A DNA stretch of 64,000 nucleotides, taken from Sequoia sempervirens. Its lineage: Eukaryota; Streptophyta; Pinopsida; Cupressales; Cupressaceae. How positions within the stretch are numbered: the stretch's first letter is position 1; the number at the start of each line of letters is the position of its first letter. This document shows, one piece after another, positions 1-12,649 of this stretch. Below the pieces are notes generated by a model. It did no database searches. It was not told the origin of the DNA and saw nothing but the letters and a program-made list of their open reading frames with translations. The stretch spans positions 527,883,296 through 527,947,295 of the forward strand of contig VDFB02193867.1 of the NCBI GenBank assembly GCA_007258455.2, read 5' to 3'. A program made the position numbers and the translations under genes.

Positions 1-324
1 CGGCGCTATTTCTGCCCAAACTAAAGAAGCTCCCAATCTCCTCAAATGACACAATCAAGAAAGAGGAAAGAAGTATCAGAGTGGCAACCTAAGCCTAGGG
101 TCTACTCAAGGAAGGATACAAAAGGGGAGTCTTTCAGAAAGGAAAAGAATTAAGAAGGGTTCACTGAGATGTCCACTATCAAGGAAGACCCTTAACATGA
201 AGGAGAAGAAGAGGCCGAGTGCCCATGGTCACCACCTATTGTCTCTACTCCTACTAGTGCTACCACTATTGCTACCACTCCGCCTCCCACATTTCAAACA
301 CTCCCTATCTCATCCCTGCCTATT

Positions 325-2259
325 GTGGACATCTTTGTCCACCTTGCTTCCACCTCACCTACAACTCCAATCATGGTATATGATTCCTCTTCTACCACAA
401 CCTCTCCATTATCATCCTCTTCATTGTCCCCTTCCACTATAATTCCCTCAGCCACCACAACTACTATGCCTTCTCTCACCCTGCCAGAAGCCTTTGTAAG
501 GCATATGAAAAAGATACCCATTGAGCTATCCAGGGTATTAATGAATCCTAACGTACAAGTTGCAAAGGCTCAAGTTGTAGTTGACCTCCCTATCCATCCT
601 CTAATAGAGCCCCCAAAAATGGATACCATCATGCAAATTTCAGAAGAAATGGAGAGATTCCAAAGAGAAGCCACCAAGGGAATAGTTGAGGAGTCTAAGG
701 ATCCTTTTAAGGATGACTACTATGAGCACCTTGAGGGTAGAGTAAATGTGACTATAGATGAAGTAGCCTATGAAGAGGAAAAGGAATCACAATCTTTAGA
801 GGAAGACACATAAGCAATCAATGAAAGATGCATTATCAAGACCTTTGATCAAGAGTTCAAAGAAAAGCTCTCCCAACAACTCAAAGATATTGGAGAAGAG
901 ACTGAACCTCAAAATCAGCCCTCTGAGGAAAAGGACAACACTGATGGTAAAATGGAAATGCTAGAGGGGCCTCAATTGATTGGGCAAGACAAAGGCCCTA
1001 TTTAGGAAGAGGAAATACCTCCTAAGAAAGAAGAAGAAGAGAAATAGGTTGAAGTGGAAAGAGAAGATAAAGATAAGCCTAAAGAAGAAGAGGATCCAAA
1101 GAGGAGCCCGAGGCCAAAACATCATAGGGAGCTCAAGCAAGAGGTCGAAAGGGCACCATAGAAAAAGGGTGTCACAGAGGAGAACATAGCCACTACCAAG
1201 CTAGATAGAGAAAAGACTATACTAATCCAAGACTCAGATGAGGAAGAAGAAAGGATAGAGAAAGAAGCCCAGGGTCATGAAGAGAAGCAACTCTTACTTG
1301 AGAAAATATTGGAAGGCGATCAAGAATCACCAAAGGGGGAGTCCCAAATGCCCGATTGGTTGTAGAAATAGTTATAGAAGAAAACCCCTATCCTCGTGAA
1401 TCCAAAGACTTGACTTGAAGCTATCTTAGCAAAAGCACAAACGAAAATGAGAAAATAATAGAAACCAAGGGTATGCTCCTACATCATAGTTGATTTTTTA
1501 GGATCAAGGATGGTGCAAATAGCCACCTTAGTGATAGACCAAGGTGAAAAGGTCAACTATAATATCACTACCATCAACTTGGGCACTGTTATGTGGGAAA
1601 AGAAAATTGATGAATTTCAAGGATCAATGGCCACAATTGTGGAGAAGAGGAATAAAGATCAGTCTTCCAAGGATGAACTAAAGGCACAAGTGGTGGACCT
1701 CAGTTCCTATATTCAATAGTGGACATCGTTGGAGGAAGAAGGTCGTTCTACATCCTCCATGCCACTGCTCCTCTCCCAAGAAGATCTCTCCAAGATGGTG
1801 AAGATGAAGAATTGGACCAAGGCTACTATAGATTGGTTTAGACAAGTGATCTACAATGGTGACATGGACATAGGCCACGTCATCAAAATGACCAATAAAT
1901 TCTAGTACATGTAAAAGCAGCTAGATGGTATGGAAGAAATATTCCATCGCTTCTTTGAGCTATATAAGATTACTTCCTAAGCTTGAGGTCATTCTTAAAA
2001 TTCCTGAGAGGACATGGGAGAAGGAACTAGCACTCATCAAGGATGACTACATGGGAGAGGATTGGATCATCAAAGAGAGGTGTTGGAGAGAGTGATGCAT
2101 GAGGTCAAGCTGGACCTCAAATGGGCTAAAGAGCATAGGGAAGATAGTGAAGACCACCTGAAGCTAATGACTGACTACGAGATGTTGGCCATGGAGTTGG
2201 ACCTAGAAAAGGTCATACCATTCTTAAAACATGAAGATGGAAAAGGGGAAACAATATAA
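325..2259 (+). pseudogene. Decayed charged reading frame, family not recognised
   Basis: The stretches beginning at 325, 1510 and 2062 share one phase. Read through, they give a single hydrophilic protein of about 640 codons broken by roughly a dozen stops. The first 50 codons are Ser/Thr/Pro-rich. About 780-1370 is very rich in Glu and Lys. The last part (1510-2259) has alternating charged and leucine residues that could form a coiled coil. I see no zinc knuckle, protease or polymerase motif. Position and composition would fit the gag-like internal region of a non-autonomous LTR element, but that is inference. It is not an intact gene. Confidence 0.4.
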
Positions 2260-3590
2260 CTTAATGCTAGACTTCATGGATTTTTCTGCTCGAGCATTTT
2301 TCCATTCCAAGTAGATGTCCAAGGCTACGCCAAGGTGCATGAAGAACTAGGAGCTAATCACTAGTCAGTCCAAGAAGTTGAACTTTCAAATCCTCTAATC
2401 CAATATCAAGGAATGGAATAAGTTTTAAGCATTGATTGGTAAATTCATGGACTATGCCACTCTCCAAAATTATGTAGGGAAACCTAAAATAGATGATGAG
2501 TTCCTGACAATATAGCTGCATCCAAAAGTTGGGTCACTACAAGACAAAAGTGCTACAATATCAGGGCACTACAAGACAAAATAGGGAAAATGACAAAGTT
2601 GTATTTTATATTGTTACATTTGGGGGTAGGTGAAACCCTAATTTGTAATGAGTCTTGGCCACACAATGAGAATTATTCCTGGCCATTCATTTCACTTTTT
2701 GAAAACTATAACTAGGGGATCTCCTCTCATTTTCAAAGAGAGAGTTCAGTTGTTGTAAAGAAATTTTAATAGAAATTCATTGATTTTGGTGGATTCTTGA
2801 GTTTCTCTCATGTTGCATGATTCTTCTCTTCATACTTGATATATTTAAATAGATTTAGTTTATTTTTCTATGTTCTTTGAATGCTTTTAGTAGTTTAGTG
2901 AATGTTGTTCATTGATGTTGAAGAATATTGTTGTGTTGATGCCCTTCCTTGTTCATGCTTTTTGCTATTTGTTGATGAATAAATAGTAGTGTAAAGCTAG
3001 TTTGAACATAAATTCATTGTTGCACTTAAGTTTCATCTTTCATTTATGCTTTATGGTGAATGAATAGTTGAAAAATCTATAGACCTTAGAAGATAGCACT
3101 AGTTTCATGATACTTTGTGTCTTGGTTAAGTGGAACTTAGTTATAGGAAGGTTGTCCACTGTAGCATCCTCCATTATCATTGTTCATTGGTAGTTGCAAG
3201 TTTAGGAAATTCCTTCTCCCTTTTACCTTTTAACCTTTCTTTGAAATAGTAATTTAGGAAAAGTTCCAGAATCACTAAAAAGTCAAATTTGTGTTGCATA
3301 TGGAGTTGAGATTGATATTTTGAACTTCCAGCAATTGCATTTTACTTCTAGAATCTTAGAGACTCCATTTGAAGATCCGATCTAATTCCAACTTAACAAT
3401 ACGTAAGTCTTCCTTGTGATTACCAAAAAATTACATTAACCAACTAAGACATTCCAAGCATTGTCATGACTTGACACCTAAGAGACCTTGGGGTAGTAAT
3501 TTGTAACTTGTTTGCAGATTTCTACCTTTCAAGAGAGATAGCATACTTGTGTGTTGCCTTTGTTGAGAAGGTGCAAAAACACCCATCAAT
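2260..3590. other. Gene-free stretch, possibly LTR-like
   Basis: No coding region is supported. Around 2,700-3,060 the plus strand resembles the transcribed part of an LTR (a GTTGTAAAG block followed by a T-rich tail). I found no second copy, TG/CA ends or target duplication, so this stays a suggestion. Confidence 0.3.
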
Positions 3591-3600
3591 AAGAGATACT

Positions 3601-3960
3601 TGAGAGAAAGTGGGAGAGAGAGAGAGAGAGGGAGAGAGATAGAGGGAGAGATAGAAAGTGGGAGTGGGAGAGAGATAGAGTGAGTGAGTGAGTGAGAGAC
3701 CTAAGAGAGAGAGATGAGGTAGGAGGGAGAGACTTGAGAGAGAGAGACAAAGAGACAAAGATAATGACCTAAGAGAGGGAGATAGAGTGAGAGAGATGAA
3801 AAGAAAAAAGGGGGAGAGAGAGAGGGAGAGTGAGATAGATTTATCTAGGTAGGGTGGGAGGGAACAAGACCTGAGAGGGGGATTTGGAGTGAGAGAGAGT
3901 AGTTTAGGTAGCATGGGAGGGAGTGAGACCTGAGAGAGAGAGAGATTTCAAAGGGATAGA
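3601..3960. repeat. GA-rich low-complexity array
   Basis: Interrupted GAGAGA/GGGAGAG tracts on the plus strand with loosely repeated units (gagacctgagagag, ataga, gtgggag). The composition is close to the larger array at 25.8-27.4 kb but it lacks the TTTAGGG-like heptamers. Long open frames on either strand here are composition artefacts. Confidence 0.85.
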
Positions 3961-5310
3961 AAGTTATCCAGTTTGGGTAATGAGGTAGAGAGCGTATGAA
4001 AGGTAAACCATCAACTATCTGTCTACAATCATAAACTGCACACTCTCAGCATTATCAGAGTGGTCGACCAAAGAGAGGGGAAAGTTACATTTTGTTCAAA
4101 GTAGGCCATTTGGTGAGTGCAAAATTTGGCCCTCACTAAATGACCTGCTTTAGATGTCTTAATTGACAAGCTTTTACAAATTTCCTCATATTTTCATCTG
4201 TGCTCCCTATCACGTTTGCACATCTTTCAATTCAAGTTTGTAAGAAAACTATCATAGAATTACCCTCTCTCTTAGCTATATAAATATATAATTCTTTTTT
4301 ATTTTTATTTAGTTAAGGTTTTTATCCATAGCTTCTATTGTTAATGCCTTTGTTTTTGGTCAAAAGCCAAAATGTGATAGTTTTAGGATAGATTTTTACT
4401 CGTTCATCAAAATGTGAAACAAATTACATTTTTTTTAAACTATACTCCATTCTACACATGATGAAAAAAAAATCAATTTTCGATTAGTTTTCAAAAAATT
4501 TAGGGGGGAGCATGCTCAAATTTCATCTTTTCAAGAAGTGTCCACTTTCAAAATTCATAAAATATTATACATTCATTAAAAAATTATCTGAAAGAATGAG
4601 GATAAACTACATGGTGTTAGTTAATTTCTCACCATTCAGATTTTTGAAATTCTAAAAAAAAGTTAATGAAAAAGGGGGGAGTCCTCACGCACTATGCTAA
4701 TTTTTTTTATAAAAATAGGACTTGTTCCCCCCCTTTTGAGACCCTTAATCTTCATTAATTTCAAAAAGAATTTGTAGCTTACAAACTAGACTCAGAGCAC
4801 TTCAACTTTTGATCTTGCTACATCTTAAAATTTTGAGCGTAACTATCTTCATTTTATTGTGCAAATCAGATTTTTCTGATTTCAAAAAAAAGGGTGGCAT
4901 CTTATGAGCAAAAATTGTGTCACAGATCCATGCGCTTACCCATACATAATGAAAGCATTTAAAAATCGATAATAATTATCAGTGTATCTTGTGTACCTAT
5001 TGGAGGTGATTAACTAAATGTCACATGTGTGAGCTAAATAAAATGTATCTGATATATGATTTGATGTGACATGAAGTAATTGCAGGTGAATGAATGGTGA
5101 GGTGACAGATGTAGGTAATGAAACATAATAGGTGGATAATAGTTGGTGATGTGATAGTTCAAACATTTAAAATTTGAATTGGTAGTAGGAAATAAGATAG
5201 GAATGCTATGAGTAATTATTATGATAAGATGGATATAGCATGTGAGAATTTTGAGGTGAAAACATGTGAATTGCAATTAATGTGGTACCAATTGATTTGA
5301 ATTTTTTTCT
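3961..5310. other. AT-rich gene-free stretch
   Basis: No supported gene. Several poly-A/poly-T runs and short C or G runs occur (for example about 4,670-4,740). The frame on the minus strand at 5,034-5,276 has no recognisable motif. Confidence 0.5.
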
Positions 5311-5314
5311 ACTA

Positions 5315-5445
5315 GGAAATGCTACAGGTTCCTTCGACATTAGGTCTCATTTGAATGTTGACAGTTGTATGCTATAGGTCCCTTCTACAATAGGATCCCT
5401 ACTGAATGTTTATAGTTATATATATAAGACAGGTCCCTCTGGAAA
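5315..5445. repeat. Short degenerate tandem repeat beside gypsy element
   Basis: About three imperfect units of 50-60 bp, each holding a version of GCTACAGGTTCCTTC / GCTATAGGTCCCTTC / GACAGGTCCCTC. It lies just 3' of the pol end of the minus-strand gypsy element at 5.6-11.0 kb, so it may belong to its 3' untranslated region. Confidence 0.45.
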
Positions 5446-5639
5446 AAGTATGTACACCATTATAACTATGATGAGTATGTTTGTGAGGTAGAATAAGAAA
5501 TTAAACTTGAGTTCAATCTCAGGGATTGAGCTATGTAGCTCAATCTCTGAGTCAACTGAAGAAATTGGTACATCTATTGTTGTTGAGGAATCACTCTATG
5601 TTTGTGAACTTGTATCTTGATCATTATGAGGTCCATAAT

Positions 5640-6804
5640 ACTAAATTAGAGAAAAAATAAAATCTTCATTTTGTATTGGTTTCTTATAAAATTTCAATTG
5701 GTGGCCATTAACCAACAATGAATGGCATGCATCTATGGTATGCAACTTTATTTCTCCATTAGGAAATACTTAACTGATTTCATAAGGTTGCAACCTCTTG
5801 GATTGGAGTCTCCCTTTGAAAGCCTTGTATCTTGATATAACAAGGCCCAGTATCCTACATCAAATTATTTTTTCTTGATATATTGGTCATGCCACTTTGT
5901 CTTCTACTTTTGTATTATCTCAATGTGATGGATGGCCTCCAACCTTATTTCATCTAGCCTATTTAACTTGTGTAACCTGTCCTTTTGAGCTACTATGAGA
6001 TCCATGTCCAACTCTACTATTGTTCTTAATGTCTTCTACTCAAACTCAATTGGGAGGACTATTGTTTGCCATATACTAGATCATAGGATGAAAAACCAGT
6101 TGTTTTCTAGGTTGTTCTATATTCCCATACTACTTTTGGTAACCTAGCAACATGAGGATGATAACGTGTTGAATTTTTGTGCTTGATTTGATACTCTTCA
6201 ACCAATTTGGTGATGAGGTCTGAAGTAAATTATGGACCCTAATTAGTCTCTATTTTCCTAGGTACTCCATACCTAGTAAAAATATCCTAATATAATAATT
6301 TAGCAGCATTTCCATCTCTAGAAAATTGTAATTCCTTCACTTCTACCCACTTATTCAGGTAATCAACGCAAATTAGGATATACTCCTTATTGTTAGAAGT
6401 AGGTGAGGTTGGTCCAATAAAATCTCAAGCCCATTTTTCAAAGAGAGCTAGTGTTAACTAAGGTTGTAATGGAATTTCATCACTCCTTGTTGGCTTGCCC
6501 ATTATTTGGCACCTATCATAGCCCCTGGTATACTCATATAGAATCCTTGTGTAAAGTAGGCCAATAGTAACCAATTGCACAATGATTTTGAAAGTTGTTC
6601 TTTTAGCTGCAAGTGACCTCCACAGGGTTCATCATGGAAATCTTTCATGATATCAAAGATTTCATCTTCCCTTATGCACCTTCTCATGATGTTTCCAAGG
6701 CCAGTGTAGAACAGATAACCTAATATCCAAGGGTATGGAAAAAAATTATGTACTAGGTATCTCTTTTCCCTTGGAGAAAAGTGTGGTGGAATCTTCCCTA
6801 TCAC
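5640..6804 (-). pseudogene. Integrase of gypsy element
   Basis: The zinc-binding part reads FHDEPCGGHL (His pair), then RGYDRCQIMGKP in a shifted frame, where the first of the two expected cysteines is Tyr. The core begins DFIGPTSPTSNNKEYILICVDYLNKW (first catalytic Asp present). The second Asp site reads ETN-stop-GP (Asp to Asn plus a stop), and the Glu site is lost (YHPHVARLPK in place of the usual YHPQxNGQVE). The C-terminal part around 5,770-5,880 keeps LLYQDTRLSKG-type sequence. Heavily mutated and non-functional. Confidence 0.75.
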
Positions 6805-6828
6805 TAAATAATTTGCAATGTCAGCATA

Positions 6829-7323
6829 CTAGGGTACATGTACATTAAGAGGAAACAAATTTTTATCTACAAATGAGTCATCCACTACCCCTTCTATTGA
6901 TTGTGTTGGAAACCTTGTCAAAAAATCTAATATTACGTTACCCTTACTAGGTTTTTCCACTATTGTAATATCAAACTCTTGTAGAAGAAGTAACCACTTG
7001 ACTAGTCTACCCCCTACTATATGTGTGTTCATCAACTATTTGATATTTGTATGATCTATGTGGACACAAACTGAATAACCAGTGATGTAATACTTGAATT
7101 TATTGATGGCATATACCACTACTAACATCTTCTCTGTGATAGTATAATTTAGCTCTGCTCCTTGAAGATTCTTGCTAATGTAGTAAATAGAATTTTCTTT
7201 GGTACCTTCTTTCTGAACCAAAACTACTCTAATAGCAATATCTAAATCATTTGTGTGTATATGGAAGGGTAAGGTCCAATTTGGCCACTTTAAAATAGGT
7301 GCTTGGGTTAATGCTTTCTTCAA
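6829..7323 (-). pseudogene. RNase H domain of gypsy element
   Basis: Two same-phase minus-strand stretches, separated by one stop at about 7,036, give the Ty3/gypsy RNase H: PFHIHTNDLDIAIRVVLVQ (D of the first catalytic site), IYYISKNLQGAELNYTITEK (E site), FKYYITGYSVCVHIDHTNIK (D site), then the GGRLVKWLLLLQEFD tail. The first and third aspartate positions and the glutamate look present. The domain lies directly after RT, as expected. Confidence 0.8.
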
Positions 7324-7324
7324 T

Positions 7325-8351
7325 TTTTCAAAGGAATGTTGGCACTTTGATGTTCAATCAAATTCTATATCTTTAGTCAACATAACAAATAGTGGTGCAA
7401 CAATCTTACTGAAGTCTTTAATGAACCTCTTGTAATAGCCTGCATGGGTAAGGAAGCTTCTAAAATCTCTTTACTTCTATGAAATAGGTAATGTAGAAAT
7501 GATTTCTATCTTTATGTGGATAAACTTGAATCCCTACACTGGATATGGCATTCCCTTAAAGAATTCCTCGAGTCGTCATCATAAAGAAATTTTCATTACT
7601 AAGGGAAAAGTTGTGTTCTTTACATCTCTTTAATACCTTTTATAGATTGCTAAGGGCTTCCTCATAATTTTCCTAATATGTGGTTAAGTCGTCCATATAT
7701 ATCTCCATATAGTCATGGGAATAATCAAAAAAGATGTTGAGCACTACCTTCTAAAAAGTAGTTGGAGCATTGCATAAATGAAAGGGTAGAATAGAGTAGG
7801 CATAAGTACCCCAAGAAAAGGTGAATGTTGTTTTTTGTTGGTCCTTTAGAGTAATTTTTATCTGACTGTAACCATTGAAACCATCTAGGAATGAAAATTA
7901 CTTCTTCCCAGAGCTAAAGAGTCCAACACTTGATCTATAAAGGGAAATGGAAAGTGGTCCTTCCTAGTGGCCATGTTCAATTCCCTATAATCTACACATA
8001 CTCTTTCTTGGGAACAATGACTAAAGACGAGACCCATTCACTATCAGATATTTTATAAATGAATCTTCCATCAAGGATTTTTTGAAGTTCATCTTTGACT
8101 ATTTATCTTAAGGTAGGGTTCTTTCATCTTTGTGGCTATCTAATAGGCCTATAACCATAATTTATATAGATCTTATTCATACATAAGTCAGGATCTATAC
8201 CCTTCATATCATGGTAGTCCCATGCATATGCTATTACATGTGCTTGCAACACGGTAGTTAAGGAATTTTGTTGCTCTTTAGTCAATGCATTGTTTATTCT
8301 CAACATTTTTTGACCTAGCATGACTTCTAGTTCTTTGGATGATTCTTGCAA
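7325..8351 (-). pseudogene. Reverse transcriptase of gypsy element
   Basis: Minus-strand frames contain the RT entry region (VKDELQKILDGRFIYKISDSEWVSSLVIVPKK) in pieces, and the catalytic box reads IYMDDL with YMDD at 7,688-7,699. The thumb region (SFLTHAGYYKRFIKDFSKI) and connection follow down to about 7,325. Multiple stops and shifts lie between about 7,450 and 8,150. This is the DNA-synthesising domain of the element; the copy is inactive although the two catalytic aspartates of the box survive. Confidence 0.75.
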
Positions 8352-8705
8352 AGATGAGAGGTCAAGGCTAGGAATGATTGGTACACACTGTTGTGGCAGT
8401 AAGGAATAAAAGATATGAGATTTATTCTGAGGAATTGGTAGGTATAATGCTTTTCAAGGGGTCTTGTAGGTATGTGGGATAGTCCTATTGTTGTGGGCTC
8501 CTACCATAGTCATTTTGTATTATATGAGCAATCAACTCATCATCATCCTGATCATCCAATAGAGGGCTACGTTCTATTCTCATCAAAATCTATAGGTAAT
8601 AATTATATTCCTCATCCAAAGTGGGCCAAATGGTGTTCTCAAGATCAATATAAGGTTGGGCTAGAGGATAGAGGACCAATTTCTTGGTCACAATCCCATT
8701 AGATA

Positions 8706-9330
8706 TTATCATATTGTCAAACAAGTACAGCCTATGAATGTATTAGTTGTAGCTAACCATGGTCTGCCTAGGATGAGTGGATATCATGCAAGGTTAGCCT
8801 TTGGATGTAAGACTATGAAATCAATAGGATATTTCCAAGATTCTGAGGCAATAGCTAAATCTTCAATGATTCCTTTAGGCTTGATTATTGACCTATCAAC
8901 CAATTTTCAAACATTTTTTGTAGGTCTAAGGTTGGCTAGCTGAAGTAATTGCATTATTTCTTTAGTCATTACATTGATTGCTACACCCAAGTCTATCAAG
9001 GTATTATTGATCTAAGGGTCCCATTAATCTTAACATCCACTACTAGACTACCAAAATCTATGTATTTAGGGATATGTATGTTCCCTAACATGATATCAAC
9101 AAGGTTTCTTAGGGCATGAATTGTCTAAGGACCCTTCCTTTTTCTCCTTAGTTTGTTAAGACATAGGTCCCTCATAGTTTTGGTGTAAATTGGGATGTAT
9201 TTAATAGCTTGAATGAGAGAAATATTAATTCTTATATCCTTTAGTTGACCTAGTAGGTCTATCTCAACCTATGTATGATTTTTTTGGATGGCTAAGCATT
9301 CAGGGAAAGGAGGCTTTGGACTTGAGGTAG
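8706..9330 (-). pseudogene. Aspartic protease region of gypsy element
   Basis: On the minus strand the frame reads IDLGVAINVMTKEIMQLL, then ANLRPTKNVWKLVDRSIIKP, then LILGRPWLATTNTFIGC. This is the retropepsin pattern of plant Ty3/gypsy elements: the D-L-G triplet is the catalytic aspartate site (DS/TG in most families) and LGRPWL is the conserved C-terminal strand. The upstream segment (INISLIQAIKYIPIYTKTM) is the usual linker before the protease. Stops interrupt it, so no active enzyme is made. Confidence 0.75.
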
Positions 9331-10019
9331 TTTGGTGTACCTAATTTGACTTAGGTTATAGAGGTGATTTATTTGAAGCTTCAACTATAGGTTTATCACC
9401 CTCCATCTCAGTGATTTGAGGGGATGAAGGTCCATCTAGTTGTTTCCCTGACCTGAGGTGGACATCACTCACCTCTACCCCATAAGTGGGGTATTGCATA
9501 GGCTCATTAGTATAAGCCTATTAGACATTCTTGTTGTTAGGGTTGGGTGTAGTTTGGGAAGGTAATTGGTGGTTTGGGTGGATGAGATGTAGGATTTTAT
9601 GGAGGCATAATGGCTTGTTATTGGGGATGAGGAGGAAGTATAGGCTACTGATAATTCATGTTTTGTTCCTGCCACTGCTAGCCTTTTTTCCATTGAGGTT
9701 GCCAGTGGTTCTATTGTTTTGGCCATTGAGGATTGTAATTGGAACCCTAGAAAAAAAAAAATGTGACCAAGGATTTGGTTGCATCTAGTTCCAATTTTGT
9801 TAAGGTTGTGGCCACTTTTTAGGGATTTTCCATTTATTTTGATTGGCTAGCTAGGACTGAGAATTCCAAGCAAAAAAATTCTAATTTCCAATGGGAAATG
9901 GTGAATTGAAGTTAAGAGGGTCTTGTGGCATACCTTGTCTCTATTTCCATGGCCTTCTTTGAGCTATGTAAATTAGTTTTCCATCCTCTCCTTCAAATCG
10001 CTGAAAATCAGGTTTCTAT

Positions 10020-11013
10020 GTTTTGTGTTATTGAATGTTAGCCACCCTCTTGCATTTACAATTTTCTTTCCTTTGCTTATAGCTAGGGTAATATTCAGTG
10101 AGCATTGCTTCAACTTCCTCTTGCTTCTTCTTTATGTGGAGAGTGTCCAATTTATTTTCCAAGTGGTTGATAATTTCCTCCTTCATGTTGGACAACAAAT
10201 TACTCAATTCTATCTTTTAAACCCTAGTAGATGATTTTCCAATAGTGGATGTCCTCTCTCCTCTTGGCCTCTTAGTGAAGGTCCTAGAGTAATTTATGTA
10301 GACCTTGTATATGTCTTCAAATGGTATTTGAAAGATATTCCCTTTCCCAATAAGATTGAGGGAATCCATATAGTCCTCATTGACTCCTCTAAAAAATACT
10401 AACTTGAGGGATTCTCCAGATAACTTATTTTGTGGTTTTTTCTTCAAAGAAAACTAAAATCTCTCCACATAGTCTTCTAATGGCCCATTCTCCTTTTGTG
10501 ACATTCTGAAAATGCCATCTCTCCTCCTATTAAGTCCTCTACAATAGTCATGGTACTTCTCCAAGAATAATATTTTCATGGTATCCAAATCAAGTACCAC
10601 ATCCTTGCCTAATCCCATAAACCATCTTAATACATTACATCTTTTAGAGTGGCAAGGAAGAGATTGAGCCCATGAGCATTAGAATTATAGTCATAACTCT
10701 TGCATAGGACATCAAATTCAAATATAAATGTGTTTGGATCTTCAATCACTAACCCATAAAAGACTAGTAATGCTAAAGGAGGATTATTCTTTAGCACAAA
10801 ACCCTTTTCTTGGTTGGTGATTGGGAAATCAAAGGTCGCACATTTAAGATCATCCACTACATCACCCATGGTTTGATATGTCCTCTTTGTTTGTGTGCTA
10901 GATGTTGGTGATAATTTTTTTTCTTTTTCAGTATTACGAGGCTCGCTCTGAGTACTAGAGTCACAATTTTTTTCTATGGCTTCTTGGCATGTAGAGGGGA
11001 GGAATTTTCCCAA
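10020..11013 (-). pseudogene. gag of gypsy element
   Basis: The minus-strand frame from 11,013 carries the retrotransposon gag fold: a Pro-rich start (NNPPLALLVFYGLVIEDP), then WFMGLGKDVV, FLEKYHDYCRGLNRRRDG and FFRGVNEDYMDSLNLIGKG. The order and spacing match plant Ty3/gypsy capsid domains. At least two stops or shifts occur (around 10,626 and 10,448). Downstream (about 9,470-9,830) a Gln/Pro/Trp-rich linker follows; I do not see a clear CCHC zinc knuckle. Confidence 0.75.
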
Positions 11014-11020
11014 AGAATCT

Positions 11021-12649
11021 ATTTGCCTCTACATATAATAAATAAGACTTTATATAGTAGTGGTCCTACACAATGTTAGTGTAACTTTTTGGTATGCTAA
11101 AAATTATTAAGTCTAACAATCCTAATACTTGAAAACAAAATGTAACTATGAAAGCTTGGAAAAACAAGTCTATGAAGATAGCACCATCCCTAACAATGGC
11201 ACTAAAGATGTAGATTCTAAACTAGTGTCTTGTAAACTTGGTAGAAACTACACAATTCAAAGGTATGACTAGCTGAATAGTCCACTCAACATTTTAAACA
11301 CTTCATTAAATTGTCAACAAAGGTTTGTAAACTTGCGATGGTGTTGCACTGTATGTGCCTTCAGAGACTTGAGGTCACCTAGGTTATCCTATTTAAGGTA
11401 TTCTACTTGATGGAAAATCAAAAAATTACATAATAGTGAAAGAAGTGAACTGGTGCTAATTTCTATGGGTGCTTACATCATAACCTATAACCAAATTGCT
11501 GCTATCAAAGAAATACTAAAACTAGATTAAACTATTCAAAACTAGTATCTAAACTTATTCTAACCTTTAGAGTAATACTATAAGTTAACTAAATGCATTC
11601 ATGCACATGAACATTCATTAATAATAATCAAAATGTGAGAATCTATTCTAACTTCCATGTAATTTACAAAGTCACAATGATAAATGAAAATAACTGCTAA
11701 ACTGAAATAAACAACTATAAATGTAGTGAAGAATAGTTACCTTAAGTGGTTTTCTCAAGTGGTTGTCTTCACTTAACTAAAACCAAATCTAAATCTTTAT
11801 ATTTTATACATTCATATGAGCTTGAACTTCATTCATTACACATTCCAAAAGATTACACAAAATCTTCCTCATAGATTGTATTCAAGGAAATCATTTTTGA
11901 ATAATCAACATGTCTATAGATAATAACTAAAAACTGAGAAAGAACTGATAATAAAATACTAAATTGACAACACTAAGGACTCAACCACCGGCTATATACA
12001 AGCACAAAGGAGTTTATTCTAAACATAAATCCTAACTAAAATCATTAACTACAACTCCCTAAATATTGGAGTATGCAATTAAGATTTAATTATTCAAACT
12101 GCAACTAAAAAGAAACACGAGTTTTAATAGAATTCAAACTCTGCAAAATAGATCTGCATGTAGAACACATAATTAATTATCCAGAATCTTATCAACAAAA
12201 GAATTATTCTTCTTAGCACCTCATTAACTATCATAATGATGCATGAATAACTCCATCAAGTGCCTCCACATGGATGTTATTACACTCAACTTGATCTATC
12301 ACTTCCCCTATTTTGTTTTCCAAGTCCTCCTTTTGTTATGGGTTGCAGCTTCTAGTTGTTGCGGGCTACAATGTCTTTTCAAGATACAAGAGGTTAATCC
12401 ACAAAATATATACACAAAGTTAACTACCATGATTAAACACAAAATTCCAACCGCATTTCATACATACTCACACATAAACCATGCAATGCTACTATATCCT
12501 AACTATATTTCCATTACCATAATTTAGGTCCACAGTTGTCTAATAAGCGTGAAAAGATAGCATAACATATTAGTATTGTTTGAAAGGATTATTTGATAAT
12601 GTCTAATTAATTATGCGTAAAAATAACATAAAATAGGATAATAAATGAA
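11021..12649. other. AT-rich stretch 5' of the gypsy relic
   Basis: No gene is supported. By position it should hold the 5' leader and LTR of the minus-strand gypsy element, but I see no TG...CA boundary, no primer-binding site and no match to the 3' side. Confidence 0.4.

Larger units (their letters stand above)
5640..11020 (-). mobile_element. Ty3/gypsy LTR retrotransposon relic (internal region)
   Basis: Read on the minus strand the order is gag, Pro/Gln-rich linker, aspartic protease, reverse transcriptase, RNase H, integrase, which is the Ty3/gypsy order. Every domain has stops and shifts, so the copy is dead. I could not find paired LTRs, a primer-binding site or target duplications around it: the sequences at 5.3-5.6 kb and 11.0-12.6 kb do not match each other by eye. 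Protease motifs (LGVAINVM, LGRPWLATTNTFIGC) resemble the non-chromovirus type common in seed plants; lineage placement is tentative. Confidence 0.9.

Noticed and set aside
3522..3914. 130-codon minus-strand open frame rich in Ser and Leu
   Set aside because: It is the complement of the GA-rich array; the peptide is a pure composition artefact. The same applies to frames at 26,364-27,007.
9475..9788. Open frames on both strands near 9.5-9.8 kb
   Set aside because: They overlap the Gln/Pro-rich gag-protease linker of the minus-strand gypsy element, which reads in a different phase.
5640..12600. Paired LTRs for the first gypsy element
   Set aside because: Compared 5.3-5.6 kb with 11.0-12.6 kb by eye and found no matching block; cannot be supported without alignment software.
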